The notes beneath the pieces were generated by a model that was given only the letters and a program-made list of their open reading frames with translations, did no database searches and was not told the DNA's origin. From assembly GCF_000025485.1 (NCBI RefSeq), contig NC_013851.1, positions 673,001-737,000 on the forward strand: 64,000 nucleotides of DNA, given 5' to 3'. The stretch is from Allochromatium vinosum DSM 180. Lineage in GTDB: Bacteria > Pseudomonadota > Gammaproteobacteria > Chromatiales > Chromatiaceae. Positions 7,626 to 16,365 of this stretch are shown here, in pieces (position 1 is the first letter of the stretch; each line of letters opens with the position of its first letter). The translations under genes were made by a program, and so were the position numbers.

Positions 7626-9821
7626 CTAACCTAACAGATTCATGAGTGTATCGACCAGACTCGATTGATTGAAGTCGCCCTTGACGATATAAGCATCGGC
7701 ACCGACCTGGATGCCGCGCTGCTTGTCCTCGGGCTTCTGGCGCGAGGTGACGATCACGATCGGCGTGGAGCGGTACTGATCGTGACCGCGCAGACGCGCC
7801 GTCAGCGAGAAGCCGTCCAGGCCCGGCATGTCGACGTCGGTGATCACGGCGTCGAAGTGTCCGCCGAGCGCCTTCTGCCAGCCGTCGAGTCCGTCCTCGG
7901 CCAGGGTGACGCGGTAGCCGTGGGCCTCCAGGATCTCGCGCTCGATCTCGCGCGTGTTGAGCGAGTCGTCGACGACCAGGATGCGCTGTCCGCCGGGCGT
8001 CTGATGGGACACGCGCCGGTCGGCGATCACCAGCGGCGCCTCGCCGCGCAGTCGGCGCGCCATCTCCAGGAGTGCGGGCGCCTGGAGGATGCTGACCAGG
8101 GCGTTGTCGCCGGTGACGACCATTCCGGCCACCAGACCGCTGGCGTGCAGGTGCACCGGCAGTGGCTTGATGACCATGTCGCGCTCGTCGAGCAGCCGGT
8201 CCACGACCAGACCCAGCTTGGTCTGGCGCGACTGGATGACCACCACCAGCCAGCCGTGCCCGGCCGTGTCGCCGGCGGTGGTCTGGAGCGCGGGCAGATC
8301 GCCGGCCTGGACCAGCGGCAGAAATTCGTTGCGCAGCACCATGGCCGGGCGGTCGCCGACCAGCAGGGTCTGGTCGCGCGGCACCCGGATCAGTTCGGCG
8401 ACCTGATGCGCGGTCAGCCCGAAGGCGCGTCCGCCGGCCTCGAACAGCAGCACCCGCATCACGGCGAGCGAAGCCGGGAGTTGGAGACCGAAGCGGGTGC
8501 CGAGGCCGGGACGGCTGGAGATCGACAGCGAGCCGCGCAGATCCTCGACGATGGCGCGTTTGACCACGTCCAGGCCGACACCGCGCCCGGAGATGTCGGT
8601 GATGATGGCGCTGGTACTGAATCCGGGCAGGAAGATGAGCTCGTTGACGGCTTCGTCATCGAGACCGGCGGCGCGGGCCGGATCGATCAGGCCCTTCTGG
8701 ATCGCCTTGGCGAGGATGCGCTCGCGGTCCAGGCCGCGACCGTCGTCCTCGATCTCGATGAGCACGCCGACGCCTTCCTGGCGCGCCGAGAGTCGCAGTC
8801 GCCCGAGGCGCGGCTTGCCGGCGGCCTGGCGTTCGTCCGGGGATTCGAGTCCATGGTCGATGGCATTGCGCAGCAGATGCACCAGGGCATCGCTGAGATG
8901 ATCGATGAGCTGGCGGTCCAGCTCGATCTCGCCGCCGCTGATCTCGCAGTTGACCTCCTTGCCCAGCTCGCGTCCGAGCTGGCGCGCCAGGGGGGCGATC
9001 GGCTCGAAGACGATGGCCAGCGGCAGCATCCGCATCACCAGGGCGCGATCGTTGAGTTCGGTCGTCAGGCGTTCCTGTTCCTGGACCAGATCGCGCAGGG
9101 CGAGCGTGAAGCCGTGCATGGCGTGCGACTGGGCCGTCAGTCGCTCGCGCTCGGGTTCGGCCTCCATAGAGGCCAGCGCGGCCAGGGATTTGTCGAGCGT
9201 GCGGGCCTCCAGCAGCTTGTGACGCAGCTTGGCCTGATTGGAGACGACCTCGCCCATGAGCTTGATGAGTTCGTCGAGCTTGTCCATGCGCACCCGCACG
9301 CTGTCGGGGGCGCGCAGGACGGTCAGGGTCGAACGCGTCGCCTCATCAGGCGGTGCTTCGGTCGGTGTGGGCCGGGACGCATCGTTTGGCGCGGGCGCCG
9401 CTTCGGGGGCGGGCGCGGATGGAGCCGTCTCACCCTGGGCCGCCGCCGCGAGGGCCGCGCAGAGCGACTCGTCCGGGGGCGCGAGCTGGCCCGCGCTCGA
9501 TTCCACCTGCTCGACCAGGGCGCTGATGGCGTCCAGGGCGCGTATCAGGAGTGCGCCGAGTTCGGGACTCGGTTGTGTCCGGCCCTCGCGCAGCGCGCCC
9601 AGTACCTCTTCGAGCTGATGCGCGGTCTCGGCGATGCTCGTCAGCTTGAGCATGCGCGCCGAACCCTTGATGGTATGGGCGGCGCGGAAGAGCTCGTTGA
9701 TCGTCTCGCCGTCCAGGCCGGCGCCCGAGGCCAGCGGCGCCAATCCGGCTGCGAGCCGCCCCAGGTGATCGCGGGCCTCGCCGGTGAAACGGGGTAGGAA
9801 TTTCTTGATGTCCAGGGCCAT
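7626..9821 (-). CDS. cheA: CheA histidine kinase with C-terminal receiver (WspE-like)
   Basis: A 731-residue hybrid CheA. The Hpt domain carries AAHTIKGSARML with phospho-His49. A Pro/Ala-rich linker follows at about 130-180. Then come the dimerisation helices (MDKLDELIKLMGEVVSNQ), an HATPase domain with LLRNAIDHGLESPDER (N box) and IEDDGRGLD (G1 box), a CheW-like regulatory domain, and a C-terminal receiver with acceptor Asp662 in VITDVDMPGLDG. The kinase autophosphorylates on the Hpt histidine under receptor control and passes phosphate to the receivers encoded beside it. The fused receiver is typical of WspE/FrzE-type alternative-function systems rather than flagellar CheA. It starts 13 bases after the CheR stop. 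Confidence 0.95.
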   Translation of the reverse strand: MALDIKKFLPRFTGEARDHLGRLAAGLAPLASGAGLDGETINELFRAAHTIKGSARMLKLTSIAETAHQLEEVLGALREGRTQPSPELGALLIRALDAISALVEQVESSAGQLAPPDESLCAALAAAAQGETAPSAPAPEAAPAPNDASRPTPTEAPPDEATRSTLTVLRAPDSVRVRMDKLDELIKLMGEVVSNQAKLRHKLLEARTLDKSLAALASMEAEPERERLTAQSHAMHGFTLALRDLVQEQERLTTELNDRALVMRMLPLAIVFEPIAPLARQLGRELGKEVNCEISGGEIELDRQLIDHLSDALVHLLRNAIDHGLESPDERQAAGKPRLGRLRLSARQEGVGVLIEIEDDGRGLDRERILAKAIQKGLIDPARAAGLDDEAVNELIFLPGFSTSAIITDISGRGVGLDVVKRAIVEDLRGSLSISSRPGLGTRFGLQLPASLAVMRVLLFEAGGRAFGLTAHQVAELIRVPRDQTLLVGDRPAMVLRNEFLPLVQAGDLPALQTTAGDTAGHGWLVVVIQSRQTKLGLVVDRLLDERDMVIKPLPVHLHASGLVAGMVVTGDNALVSILQAPALLEMARRLRGEAPLVIADRRVSHQTPGGQRILVVDDSLNTREIEREILEAHGYRVTLAEDGLDGWQKALGGHFDAVITDVDMPGLDGFSLTARLRGHDQYRSTPIVIVTSRQKPEDKQRGIQVGADAYIVKGDFNQSSLVDTLMNLLG

Positions 9822-9834
9822 GATGGATAGCGGG

Positions 9835-11433
9835 TCAGTCGCTCGCTTCGAGTCGGGTCAGGCGGATCTGGCACAGTTGACGCAGGTCGCCGAGTGCCAG
9901 GTCCGGCGCGCCGATCAGCGCCGCCATGGGATCGGGTGGACCGGCCTCGCGTTCGAGCTGACGCAGGACGACGCGGTATTCGCGCTGCGCCAGTTGGGCC
10001 TGTCCGGTCGCGTGATAGACCTCGGCGAGCTGGAAGTGCGCCGGCCAGGACTCGGGTCGATGATAGATGGCGCGTCGCAGAAAACCGATGGCCTCGGTCG
10101 TGCGTCCCTGACGCTGGGCGCTGCGCCCCAGGAGCAGCAGGGCCTCCAGATTCCAGTGATCGATCTCGAGCACGCGGTGCGCCAGCGCCATGGCGTTCGG
10201 GGTCCGGTTCATCTCGAACAGCAGATGGGCCTTGAGCACCAGATCCCTGGGCCTCGGCTGGGGGGCGACGCAGAGCGGTTCGAGACGTTCGAGCGCCGCC
10301 TGATGGCGCTCGCTCTGGGCGAGGGCGAGCGCCTCGTCATGGATGGCGTCCGCCGCTGGGCCGTCGGGCGCGTCCTGAGCCGGTGGCTGGGCGCGCGTGG
10401 CCGGTATCAAAGCGTATTCGGTGCGAGACCTCTCTGGATCGGAGCGACGCCGGATAGTCTGTGGATGACTGGACATATCCGGCGGCGGTCGTCTGGAGTC
10501 GCCGGACGCCGGGACGCCGGGGCGCGACTCACGCGGGCGTGCCGGTGGTGTTCGTCCAGCGTCCCGAGCCCGATCGGTGCGCTCCGTCCCGGCTAGCGTT
10601 CTTGCCACGGGCGGCGCACCCATGACCGGCGATTCATTGATGAACAGGAAGACCCCGTCGCACTCGCGCAGCGCCAGGATGCCGAAGTCGTTGGCCAGGG
10701 TCTCGGAGATGCCGACGATCAGATAACCGCCGGGCACCAGCAGCGTCTTGAGCCGCTCCAGCACGCGCCGGCGGGTCGGGGCATCGAAATAGATCGAGAC
10801 GTTGCGAAAGAAGATCACGTCCTGACCGGCGAGTGCCGGAGGATAGTCGGCGGCGAGCAGGTTGAGCGGCTGGAAGCACACCTGTCGGCGCAGACGCTCG
10901 TCGATCTGGAAATGATTGGTGTCGACGGCGCTGAAATAGCGCTCCTGGAGCTGCGGACTCAGGGCGCGGAAAGAGAAGCGGCCGTAGACGCCGGCGCGTG
11001 CGTGTTCCAGGGCCGCGCGATCGACGTCTCTTGCCTGGATCTCGAAGAGTTGGTCGGCCAGCTCGCCATAGCGCTCGCGCAGGGCCATCAGGATCGAATA
11101 GGGTTCCTCGCCCGTCGAGCAGCCGACCGACAGCAGGCGCACCGGCCCGTCGGCAGCGCGATGTGCCAACCGCTCGGGACAGAGCCGTTCGGTCAGCAGC
11201 TTCAGATGCTGGGACTCGCGGTAGAAGTAGGTCTCGTTGATGGTGATGAGACTGGTGAGGGTGTGCAGCTCGGTCTCGTCGTTGTGCAGCCGCGCCAGAT
11301 AGTCCTCGGGCGAGCGGTCGCCGACGGTGCTGATGCGCTTGGCGAGCAGTTCGCGCCAGAGATCGTTGCCATAGGTGCCGGCATTGAGTCCCAGGTGTTG
11401 GCGGATGAAGTCCTGGATGGATTCGAGACTCAT
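9835..11433 (-). CDS. cheR: CheR methyltransferase with TPR tail (WspC-like)
   Basis: A 532-residue protein starting at the ATG at 11433, which overlaps the cheB stop (ATGA). Residues 1-270 form CheR: an N-terminal helical domain, the SAM-binding segment LLSVGCSTGEEPYSI, TINETYFYRE and the NVSIYFD element. It methylates receptor glutamates using SAM. A disordered Arg/Pro-rich linker follows at about 275-370. Then come about three tetratricopeptide repeats at about 400-510 (AEVYHATGQAQLAQREYR and similar). A CheR-TPR fusion is the WspC architecture and differs from the plain CheR of flagellar systems. The TPR part probably tethers the enzyme to the receptor or array. Confidence 0.93.
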   Translation of the reverse strand: MSLESIQDFIRQHLGLNAGTYGNDLWRELLAKRISTVGDRSPEDYLARLHNDETELHTLTSLITINETYFYRESQHLKLLTERLCPERLAHRAADGPVRLLSVGCSTGEEPYSILMALRERYGELADQLFEIQARDVDRAALEHARAGVYGRFSFRALSPQLQERYFSAVDTNHFQIDERLRRQVCFQPLNLLAADYPPALAGQDVIFFRNVSIYFDAPTRRRVLERLKTLLVPGGYLIVGISETLANDFGILALRECDGVFLFINESPVMGAPPVARTLAGTERTDRARDAGRTPPARPRESRPGVPASGDSRRPPPDMSSHPQTIRRRSDPERSRTEYALIPATRAQPPAQDAPDGPAADAIHDEALALAQSERHQAALERLEPLCVAPQPRPRDLVLKAHLLFEMNRTPNAMALAHRVLEIDHWNLEALLLLGRSAQRQGRTTEAIGFLRRAIYHRPESWPAHFQLAEVYHATGQAQLAQREYRVVLRQLEREAGPPDPMAALIGAPDLALGDLRQLCQIRLTRLEASD

Positions 11434-12488
11434 GGCGCCGTGCCCACCAGACGGCACAGGGCGCCGGCGATCTCTTCGAGGGGCAGCACGCGGCCGATGG
11501 CACCGGCGTGGATGGCCTCGCGATTCATGCCGAAGATGAGCGAGCTGGGTTCGTCCTGGGCCAGGGTCTGACCGCCGGCGGCGCGGATGTCGAGCAGTCC
11601 CCGCACGCCGTCGCGGCCCATGCCGGTGAGGATCACGCCCAGCGCCTGATCGCCATGGCGTTCGGCCACGGAAGACAGCAGCCGGTCGCAGCTCGGATGA
11701 TAGATGTCGCGTGCCTCCGGTTCGACGTAATGCAGACGCCGGCCAGCGCTCAGGACCAGATGCCGGGCCGGGTCGGCCAGATAGATACGCCCCGGTCGCG
11801 GGATCTCGCCGGCCTGGGCCACCACGACCTCCAGTGCACAGAGATCGTTGAGCCAACCGGCCATGGCCTCGGCGAAGCCGACCGACAGATGCTGGGCGAT
11901 CAGGACCGGGGCGGCGAGCGTCGCCGGTAGCCGGGGCAGCAGGGCCGCCAGTGCCTGGGGTCCGCCGGTGGACGAAGCGATGGCGATCAAACGCTCGCCC
12001 TGGGTGTCCGGGCCGTTGGGGACGGGGGGTGGCGTCGCGTGTGGGTGCAACGTCGGCCCGGCCTGGGACACGAGCGCGGCGCCGCCCGACTGACGCCGGA
12101 TGTGCCGGATCACGGGTACCCCGGCGAGCATCCGCAGCCGCCGTGCCAGGGCGCCGCCATCATCGATCCCCGGCTTGGCGGTGGCTTCCAGCGCCCCGCG
12201 CGCCACGGCCGACATGGCATTGTGCGAGTCGGCCAGATCCGAGAGCACCAGGATGGGCGTGGCCCGCACAGCCATGATCTCTTCGATGGCGGTCAGTCCG
12301 TCCATCACCGGCATCTGCAAGTCCAGGGTGATGATGTCGGGTTTGAGCTGGAGCGTCAGCTCCAGTGCCTCGCGTCCGTTGGTTGCCTCGCCACAGACGC
12401 TCAGTCCAGGCTCGGACTCCAGCAGGGCGCGGATGAGCGCACGCGCCGTGCCGCTGTCGTCGACCACCAGGACGCGGATCGGCTTCAT
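11430..12488 (-). CDS. cheB: CheB protein-glutamate methylesterase (WspF-like)
   Basis: A 352-residue response regulator with methylesterase and deamidase output. The receiver at 1-120 has acceptor Asp56 in TLDLQMPVMDG. The esterase domain at about 160-345 has the Ser in ASSTGGP (172-173), His200 in IAQHL and the Asp in TGMGRDGVRG (293). It removes methyl groups added by CheR and resets receptor gain when phosphorylated by CheA. The stop overlaps cheR and the start overlaps the MCP stop (ATGA at 12485-12488), so the first three genes are translationally coupled. In Pseudomonas, loss of the equivalent WspF locks Wsp signalling on and raises c-di-GMP. Confidence 0.95.
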   Translation of the reverse strand: MKPIRVLVVDDSGTARALIRALLESEPGLSVCGEATNGREALELTLQLKPDIITLDLQMPVMDGLTAIEEIMAVRATPILVLSDLADSHNAMSAVARGALEATAKPGIDDGGALARRLRMLAGVPVIRHIRRQSGGAALVSQAGPTLHPHATPPPVPNGPDTQGERLIAIASSTGGPQALAALLPRLPATLAAPVLIAQHLSVGFAEAMAGWLNDLCALEVVVAQAGEIPRPGRIYLADPARHLVLSAGRRLHYVEPEARDIYHPSCDRLLSSVAERHGDQALGVILTGMGRDGVRGLLDIRAAGGQTLAQDEPSSLIFGMNREAIHAGAIGRVLPLEEIAGALCRLVGTAP

Positions 12489-14452
12489 GCGTCGCCCAGG
12501 GGCCGGGCTTCGGTGACGGTCGGCCGTGACTCCAGGGTCCGTTCATCGAGCACGAAGCGATCGACCTGACCTTTGAGCATCGCCGAGAGCTGGGTCATGC
12601 TCTGGGCCACCTGCGAGATGCGGCGCACCGACTCGGCCGTCTCGGCGCTGGCGGTCACGATCTCCTTGAGTGCGACCACCACCTGATTGCTGGCGGTGCG
12701 CTGCTGCTGGGTCGAGAGACTGATCTGCTGGGCCGAGCTGGTGGTCTCGCTCGCGGTCTGCACCAGTTCGCGCAGGAAGTCGGCGGTGCGCGCCGAGGCG
12801 TCCAGCCCCTGGTCGATGCCGACCGAGCCTTTTTCCGAGGTGATGACCAGCCGGCCGATGGTCTCCTGGATCTCGCCGATCTTGTGCGCGATCTCGGCGG
12901 TCGACTCGCTGACCGAGTCGGCCAGACGCCGGATCTCGGCCGCCACCACGCCGAAACGCTTGCCGGCCTCGCCCGCCGAGGACGCCTCCAGCGCGGCATT
13001 GAAGGCGATCAGCTTGGTCTGATCGGCCACGGTGTCGATGATCTCCATGATGCGCGTGATCTCCTTGGACTTGCCGCCCAGATCGACGATCTCCTTGAGC
13101 GAGACCTGATTGTCGTGGCGGATCTCCTCCATCTTGTCGACCAGCTGGCGCATGGCCTGCTCGCCGTGGAGACTGCCGTCGTAGGTGCGGCGTGCGATCT
13201 CGACCACCGAGCCCGAGTATTCGGCGATCTGCGCCGAGGACGAGGACAGTTCCTCCATGGTCGAGGTGATCTCGGCCACCGAGCTGGACATCTGACTGGA
13301 GGTGGCCGCCTGTCCGTCGACGGCCTGGGCGATCTGGCGCGCGGCCTCGTGGACCGAGATCGCGTTGCGCTCGACCTCGGCGACCAGATCGCGCAGATGA
13401 CGGCGCATGCGGTCGGTCGCGCCCGCCAGCCCGGCCAGCTCGTCGCGTCCGTCCAGAGTGACCGCACGCGCCAGATCGCCGGCGGCCACGCGGTCGACGC
13501 CCTGGGTGAGGCGCTCGATGCGTCGCGCCAGCACCCGCGCCGAGACGAGCGCGAGCACCAGACCGATCGCCAGCACCAGACCGCCGAGCATCCAGGTTCG
13601 CTCGATCGCCCGTGCCCGGATCTGGCTGTAGACCTGACGATCCTTGGCGACCTCGATCACCCCGAGCGGCTGGCCGGCATAGTCCCGGATCGCTTCGGCA
13701 TAGACGGCCATGGGCACGCCGCCGATCGTCAGTTGGGCGTACTGGGGCGTGCCGGCAGCGGCCGCCGCGATGGTCGCCTCGTCGAGGAGCGGGCGCTCGC
13801 CGGCGGTGCTGGCGAAGGTCTCGATCTGGCCGTCGCGGGTCAGGTGGAGCGCGGCCTCGACGCCGTGGCGTGCCTTGAAGCCCTCGAAGAAGGCCGGCCC
13901 GAACGACATGCCGAACTCGACCGAGCCGAGATGACGACGGCCCTGATCGAAGACCGGGACAATGCCGCGCGCACCCAGACCGGCGACACCGGATTCCAAG
14001 CCGCGCTGGGGTTTGCGCTGGGTGTTGGTGTCGACGACCGAATGCCGGAAGCCGGCGAGATCGTCGCCATATTTCTCGATCTGGTGCAGTCGCAGGAAGG
14101 AGGTCGCGGGCGGGGTGTGGAACTGGAACTGGACCGCGCCATAGTCCTTGCTCAGCACCTCGTAGGGCGCGAGGAGCTGCTCGCGCAGCCAGTCGCGATC
14201 ACCGGCGGCGAAGTGCTGCCGGACCTCGGGGATGTTGGCGACCAGGGCGCTCATGGCTTCGGCCAGCCGGGTTTCGGCCTCGACGTCGAGCCGGATGCGT
14301 TCGGCATACTGGCGCAACTCGGTGCGCTCCGCCTCCAGGGCCAGACCGTCCAGGGCGCGCAGATTGAAAAAGGACAACACCGAGACGGCGAGCAGGATCG
14401 CTGTCCCGGCGCCGATCATGTAGTTGACCCAGAGACGGAGGTTGGTGAACAT
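12485..14452 (-). CDS. Methyl-accepting chemotaxis protein with dCache_3-like sensor
   Basis: A 655-residue transmembrane receptor and first gene of the operon. TM1 is at about residues 10-30. The periplasmic sensor at about 32-285 contains FQFHTPPATSFLRL (110-122), a hallmark of dCache_3/DUF3365-like double Cache domains. TM2 is at about 288-310. A HAMP domain with RIERLTQGVDRVAAGDLARAV follows. The long helical signalling hairpin has the conserved tip around IDTVADQTKLIAFNAALEAS. It detects an external ligand and controls CheA. The ligand cannot be read from sequence. In Wsp systems the receptor (WspA) responds to surface contact; this sensor domain differs from a simple four-helix bundle, so the stimulus may be chemical. 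Confidence 0.94.
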   Translation of the reverse strand: MFTNLRLWVNYMIGAGTAILLAVSVLSFFNLRALDGLALEAERTELRQYAERIRLDVEAETRLAEAMSALVANIPEVRQHFAAGDRDWLREQLLAPYEVLSKDYGAVQFQFHTPPATSFLRLHQIEKYGDDLAGFRHSVVDTNTQRKPQRGLESGVAGLGARGIVPVFDQGRRHLGSVEFGMSFGPAFFEGFKARHGVEAALHLTRDGQIETFASTAGERPLLDEATIAAAAAGTPQYAQLTIGGVPMAVYAEAIRDYAGQPLGVIEVAKDRQVYSQIRARAIERTWMLGGLVLAIGLVLALVSARVLARRIERLTQGVDRVAAGDLARAVTLDGRDELAGLAGATDRMRRHLRDLVAEVERNAISVHEAARQIAQAVDGQAATSSQMSSSVAEITSTMEELSSSSAQIAEYSGSVVEIARRTYDGSLHGEQAMRQLVDKMEEIRHDNQVSLKEIVDLGGKSKEITRIMEIIDTVADQTKLIAFNAALEASSAGEAGKRFGVVAAEIRRLADSVSESTAEIAHKIGEIQETIGRLVITSEKGSVGIDQGLDASARTADFLRELVQTASETTSSAQQISLSTQQQRTASNQVVVALKEIVTASAETAESVRRISQVAQSMTQLSAMLKGQVDRFVLDERTLESRPTVTEARPLGDA

Positions 14453-14584
14453 CAGTCGCTCTCGTGCAGGCCGCGTCTGGCGCGGACGTTGAAACCGCGG
14501 ATCGAGAACCGGATGCTAGCCTAACCCGAGTCGCCAAAGAAGACTCCCCAGTCTTGAATCACTCTGGATCGTCCTGGAGCCGTC
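14453..14584. promoter_or_regulatory. Divergent intergenic region, chemosensory operon and thioesterase
   Basis: These 132 bases separate two divergent starts and must hold both promoters. I see no confident -35/-10 pair. A short perfect hairpin (AAGACT, loop CCCC, AGTCTT) lies at 14540-14555. The role is inferred from position only. Confidence 0.35.
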
Positions 14585-14959
14585 ATGGAAAGTTACACCG
14601 TCGTCCGACCCGAACATCTCAACCACTACGGCCATCTGTTCGGTGGCTGTCTGCTCAAATGGGTCGACGAGATCGCCTGGATCGCCGCCAGTCGCGACAA
14701 TCCGGGCTGCCGCTTCGTCACCATCGGCATGGACCGCGTCGAATTCCATCGCGGCGTCGAGCTGGGCACCGTACTGCGTTTCGTCGCCGGCGAGAGCTGT
14801 CGGGGACGCACTTCGCTGACTTATGGCGTGAGCGTCTATGCCGATGATCTGGAGACCGGACGCGAGGAGTCGATCTTCTCGACCTGCATCACCTTCGTGC
14901 GGCTCGACGAGCAGGGGCGCAAGCTTCCCCTGCCCACCGCCGAACCGGCCCTGGTCTGA
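14585..14959 (+). CDS. Hotdog-fold acyl-CoA thioesterase (YciA/BFIT-like)
   Basis: A 124-residue single-domain acyl-CoA hydrolase. The N-terminal PEHLNHYGHLFGGCLLKWVDEIAW is the diagnostic N-x-x-G-x-L-F-G-G-x-x-L-x-W-x-D motif of the YciA/acyl-CoA hydrolase hotdog family, with the catalytic Asp in WVDE. Later strands (FVTIGMDRVEFHR, LTYGVSVYAD) fit the fold. It cleaves acyl-CoA thioesters in the cytoplasm; chain-length preference is unknown. It stands alone on the plus strand, divergent from the chemosensory operon and convergent with the next thioesterase, with 14 bases between the two stops. Confidence 0.88.
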   Translation: MESYTVVRPEHLNHYGHLFGGCLLKWVDEIAWIAASRDNPGCRFVTIGMDRVEFHRGVELGTVLRFVAGESCRGRTSLTYGVSVYADDLETGREESIFSTCITFVRLDEQGRKLPLPTAEPALV

Positions 14960-14973
14960 CGGTCGGCGAGGCG

Positions 14974-15414
14974 TCATTCCGTGGGTTGGGTTCGAGCCGC
15001 CATGACGTGGCCGGCCAGCCCGGCGCGCAGTGCCTCCGGCAGCGACTCGCCGACATGGATCTCGTCTGTTACCAGGACATGGATGGTTCTGGCCGTGGCC
15101 ATCTCTTCGCCGGCTTCGTTCAGGAAGCGATAACCGATCGCGAACGAACGTCGGCGCAGATCCTCGACCCGCACCTCGACCCGGATGCGGTCGCCATGGC
15201 GCATCGGGCGCCGGTAGTCGGCCTCGGCATGGGTCAGGGGCAGCAGGATCTCGCCATCGCGGAGCATGGCGTCGATCGGATAGCCGATGTGCTCCATGAA
15301 GGCTTCGAGCGCGTCCTGCGCGTGCCGGAACAGATGGGCGAAGAACAGGCGTCCGGCCGCGTCTGTGTCGTGCAGCCGGATATGCAGTTCGTATCGAAAC
15401 GTTTTGTCTGTCAT
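14974..15414 (-). CDS. 4-hydroxybenzoyl-CoA-type thioesterase, possible DHNA-CoA hydrolase
   Basis: A 146-residue hotdog protein starting at the ATG at 15414. The segment RLHDTDAAGRLFFAHLFRHAQDALEAF carries the D-x-D-x-x-G and following H/E pattern of the 4-HBT branch, with the catalytic Asp in DTDAAG. Members of this branch hydrolyse aromatic acyl-CoAs. One group releases 1,4-dihydroxy-2-naphthoate from its CoA ester in menaquinone and phylloquinone synthesis. The same window holds menF, D, B, A and C but no such enzyme, so that role is plausible. A tol-pal YbgC-like role is an alternative, but no tol genes are nearby. The family is confident; the substrate is inferred. Confidence 0.72.
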   Translation of the reverse strand: MTDKTFRYELHIRLHDTDAAGRLFFAHLFRHAQDALEAFMEHIGYPIDAMLRDGEILLPLTHAEADYRRPMRHGDRIRVEVRVEDLRRRSFAIGYRFLNEAGEEMATARTIHVLVTDEIHVGESLPEALRAGLAGHVMAARTQPTE

Positions 15415-15503
15415 CAAGTTGCCGTCGAAGACACATCCCTGTGTCGAGGTGGCGCGTCGGGCGAGTCCTGATTCGGACCGTGCCCGGCGCGCCCGATCGC
15501 GCT

Positions 15504-16100
15504 TCAGGACGAGCGCTTGGAGGCCGCCGAGCCACGGGTGCTCAGCAGGAAGAACGCGGCCACGAGGAAGGCGACGATGGCTACGGCGATGACCATGGTC
15601 ACGGGCTTGTTGGCCGGGTCGACGACCTTGAAGGGCTCGCCGATCTTGACCAGGATGGCCGAGTGGCCCGGATCGGCCAGCAGATAGCCGCAGAAGCCGA
15701 GGAAGGCGCCATAGACGACCATTTTGGTGTCCAGGTAGAGGCCGACCAGCAAGGCGACCAGAGCGGTCATCATGATCAGGGTGACGGCCGCCTTCTGCCC
15801 ACCGAGGGCCGAGTCGACGCCCATCTTGTGCAGGATGGTCAGCACCCAGGCCAGGGCGCCCCAGATGATGATCTGCTTGGCCAGATAGAACAGACGCGAG
15901 TCGCCCCGCACATAGGCATTGCCCCAGGCGGTGACCAGCGAGATGAGTCCGATGACCGGAACGAAATAGCCCCAGTAGACGGCGATGCCGCTCGCGTTCT
16001 CGCGGGTGAGCGCGAAGAGCGCGACGGTGCCGGCATAGAGGATGATGAGCGGGAACAGGGCGAGCATCAACGAGCCTTGCGATTTTGCGGATGTTGTCAC
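15504..16100 (-). CDS. Unknown six-helix integral membrane protein
   Basis: A 198-residue hydrophobic protein that I do not recognise. The likely start is the GTG at 16100, because AGGAGGG sits six bases before it. The frame also extends upstream to an ATG that would place the ribosome site inside the coding sequence. Six probable membrane helices lie at about residues 12-32, 41-64, 73-95, 105-123, 126-145 and 168-190. The short loops include a DTK and an ADPGHS segment, and the end is Ser/Arg/Lys rich. No transporter or enzyme signature is visible. It is monocistronic, with its own promoter region shared with the divergent alpha-2-macroglobulin gene. Confidence 0.72.
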   Translation of the reverse strand: MTTSAKSQGSLMLALFPLIILYAGTVALFALTRENASGIAVYWGYFVPVIGLISLVTAWGNAYVRGDSRLFYLAKQIIIWGALAWVLTILHKMGVDSALGGQKAAVTLIMMTALVALLVGLYLDTKMVVYGAFLGFCGYLLADPGHSAILVKIGEPFKVVDPANKPVTMVIAVAIVAFLVAAFFLLSTRGSAASKRSS

Positions 16101-16365
16101 GACGGACCCTCCTAACATTTTGGGTTGCTGTGGTTGATAGCCGATAGCCTGTGTGAAACTGCAAGCGAGACCACCGAATCGGTCAAGCCCGCCGATAGTA
16201 ACCTCACTGAAACTGCGTGTTAAGGGTCGAACGCGAACTCGATGGAGCGCCCTCGCCCCGGCATTGGGCGAAAAGTGTTCGAGCAATCCATGTCGCGCAT
16301 TGCTCGGACGCCGTCGGAGGACTAGAGTTCACCCCATCCGGTCCACCGTCGATGGGGTCGTCGCC
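16101..16365. promoter_or_regulatory. Divergent 265-bp regulatory region with hairpin
   Basis: This gap separates the minus-strand membrane protein from the plus-strand alpha-2-macroglobulin gene. It contains the AGGAGGG ribosome site of the former at 16107-16113, a repeated TGAAACTGC word at about 16154 and 16207, and a hairpin at 16280-16306 (CGAGCAAT, 11-base loop, ATTGCTCG). No T run follows the hairpin, so it is not a simple terminator. I could not identify a promoter with confidence. Confidence 0.4.

Noticed and set aside
11434-11856. Upstream extension of the CheR frame
   Set aside because: It overlaps CheB and has no family resemblance; the ATG at 11433 starts a standard CheR.
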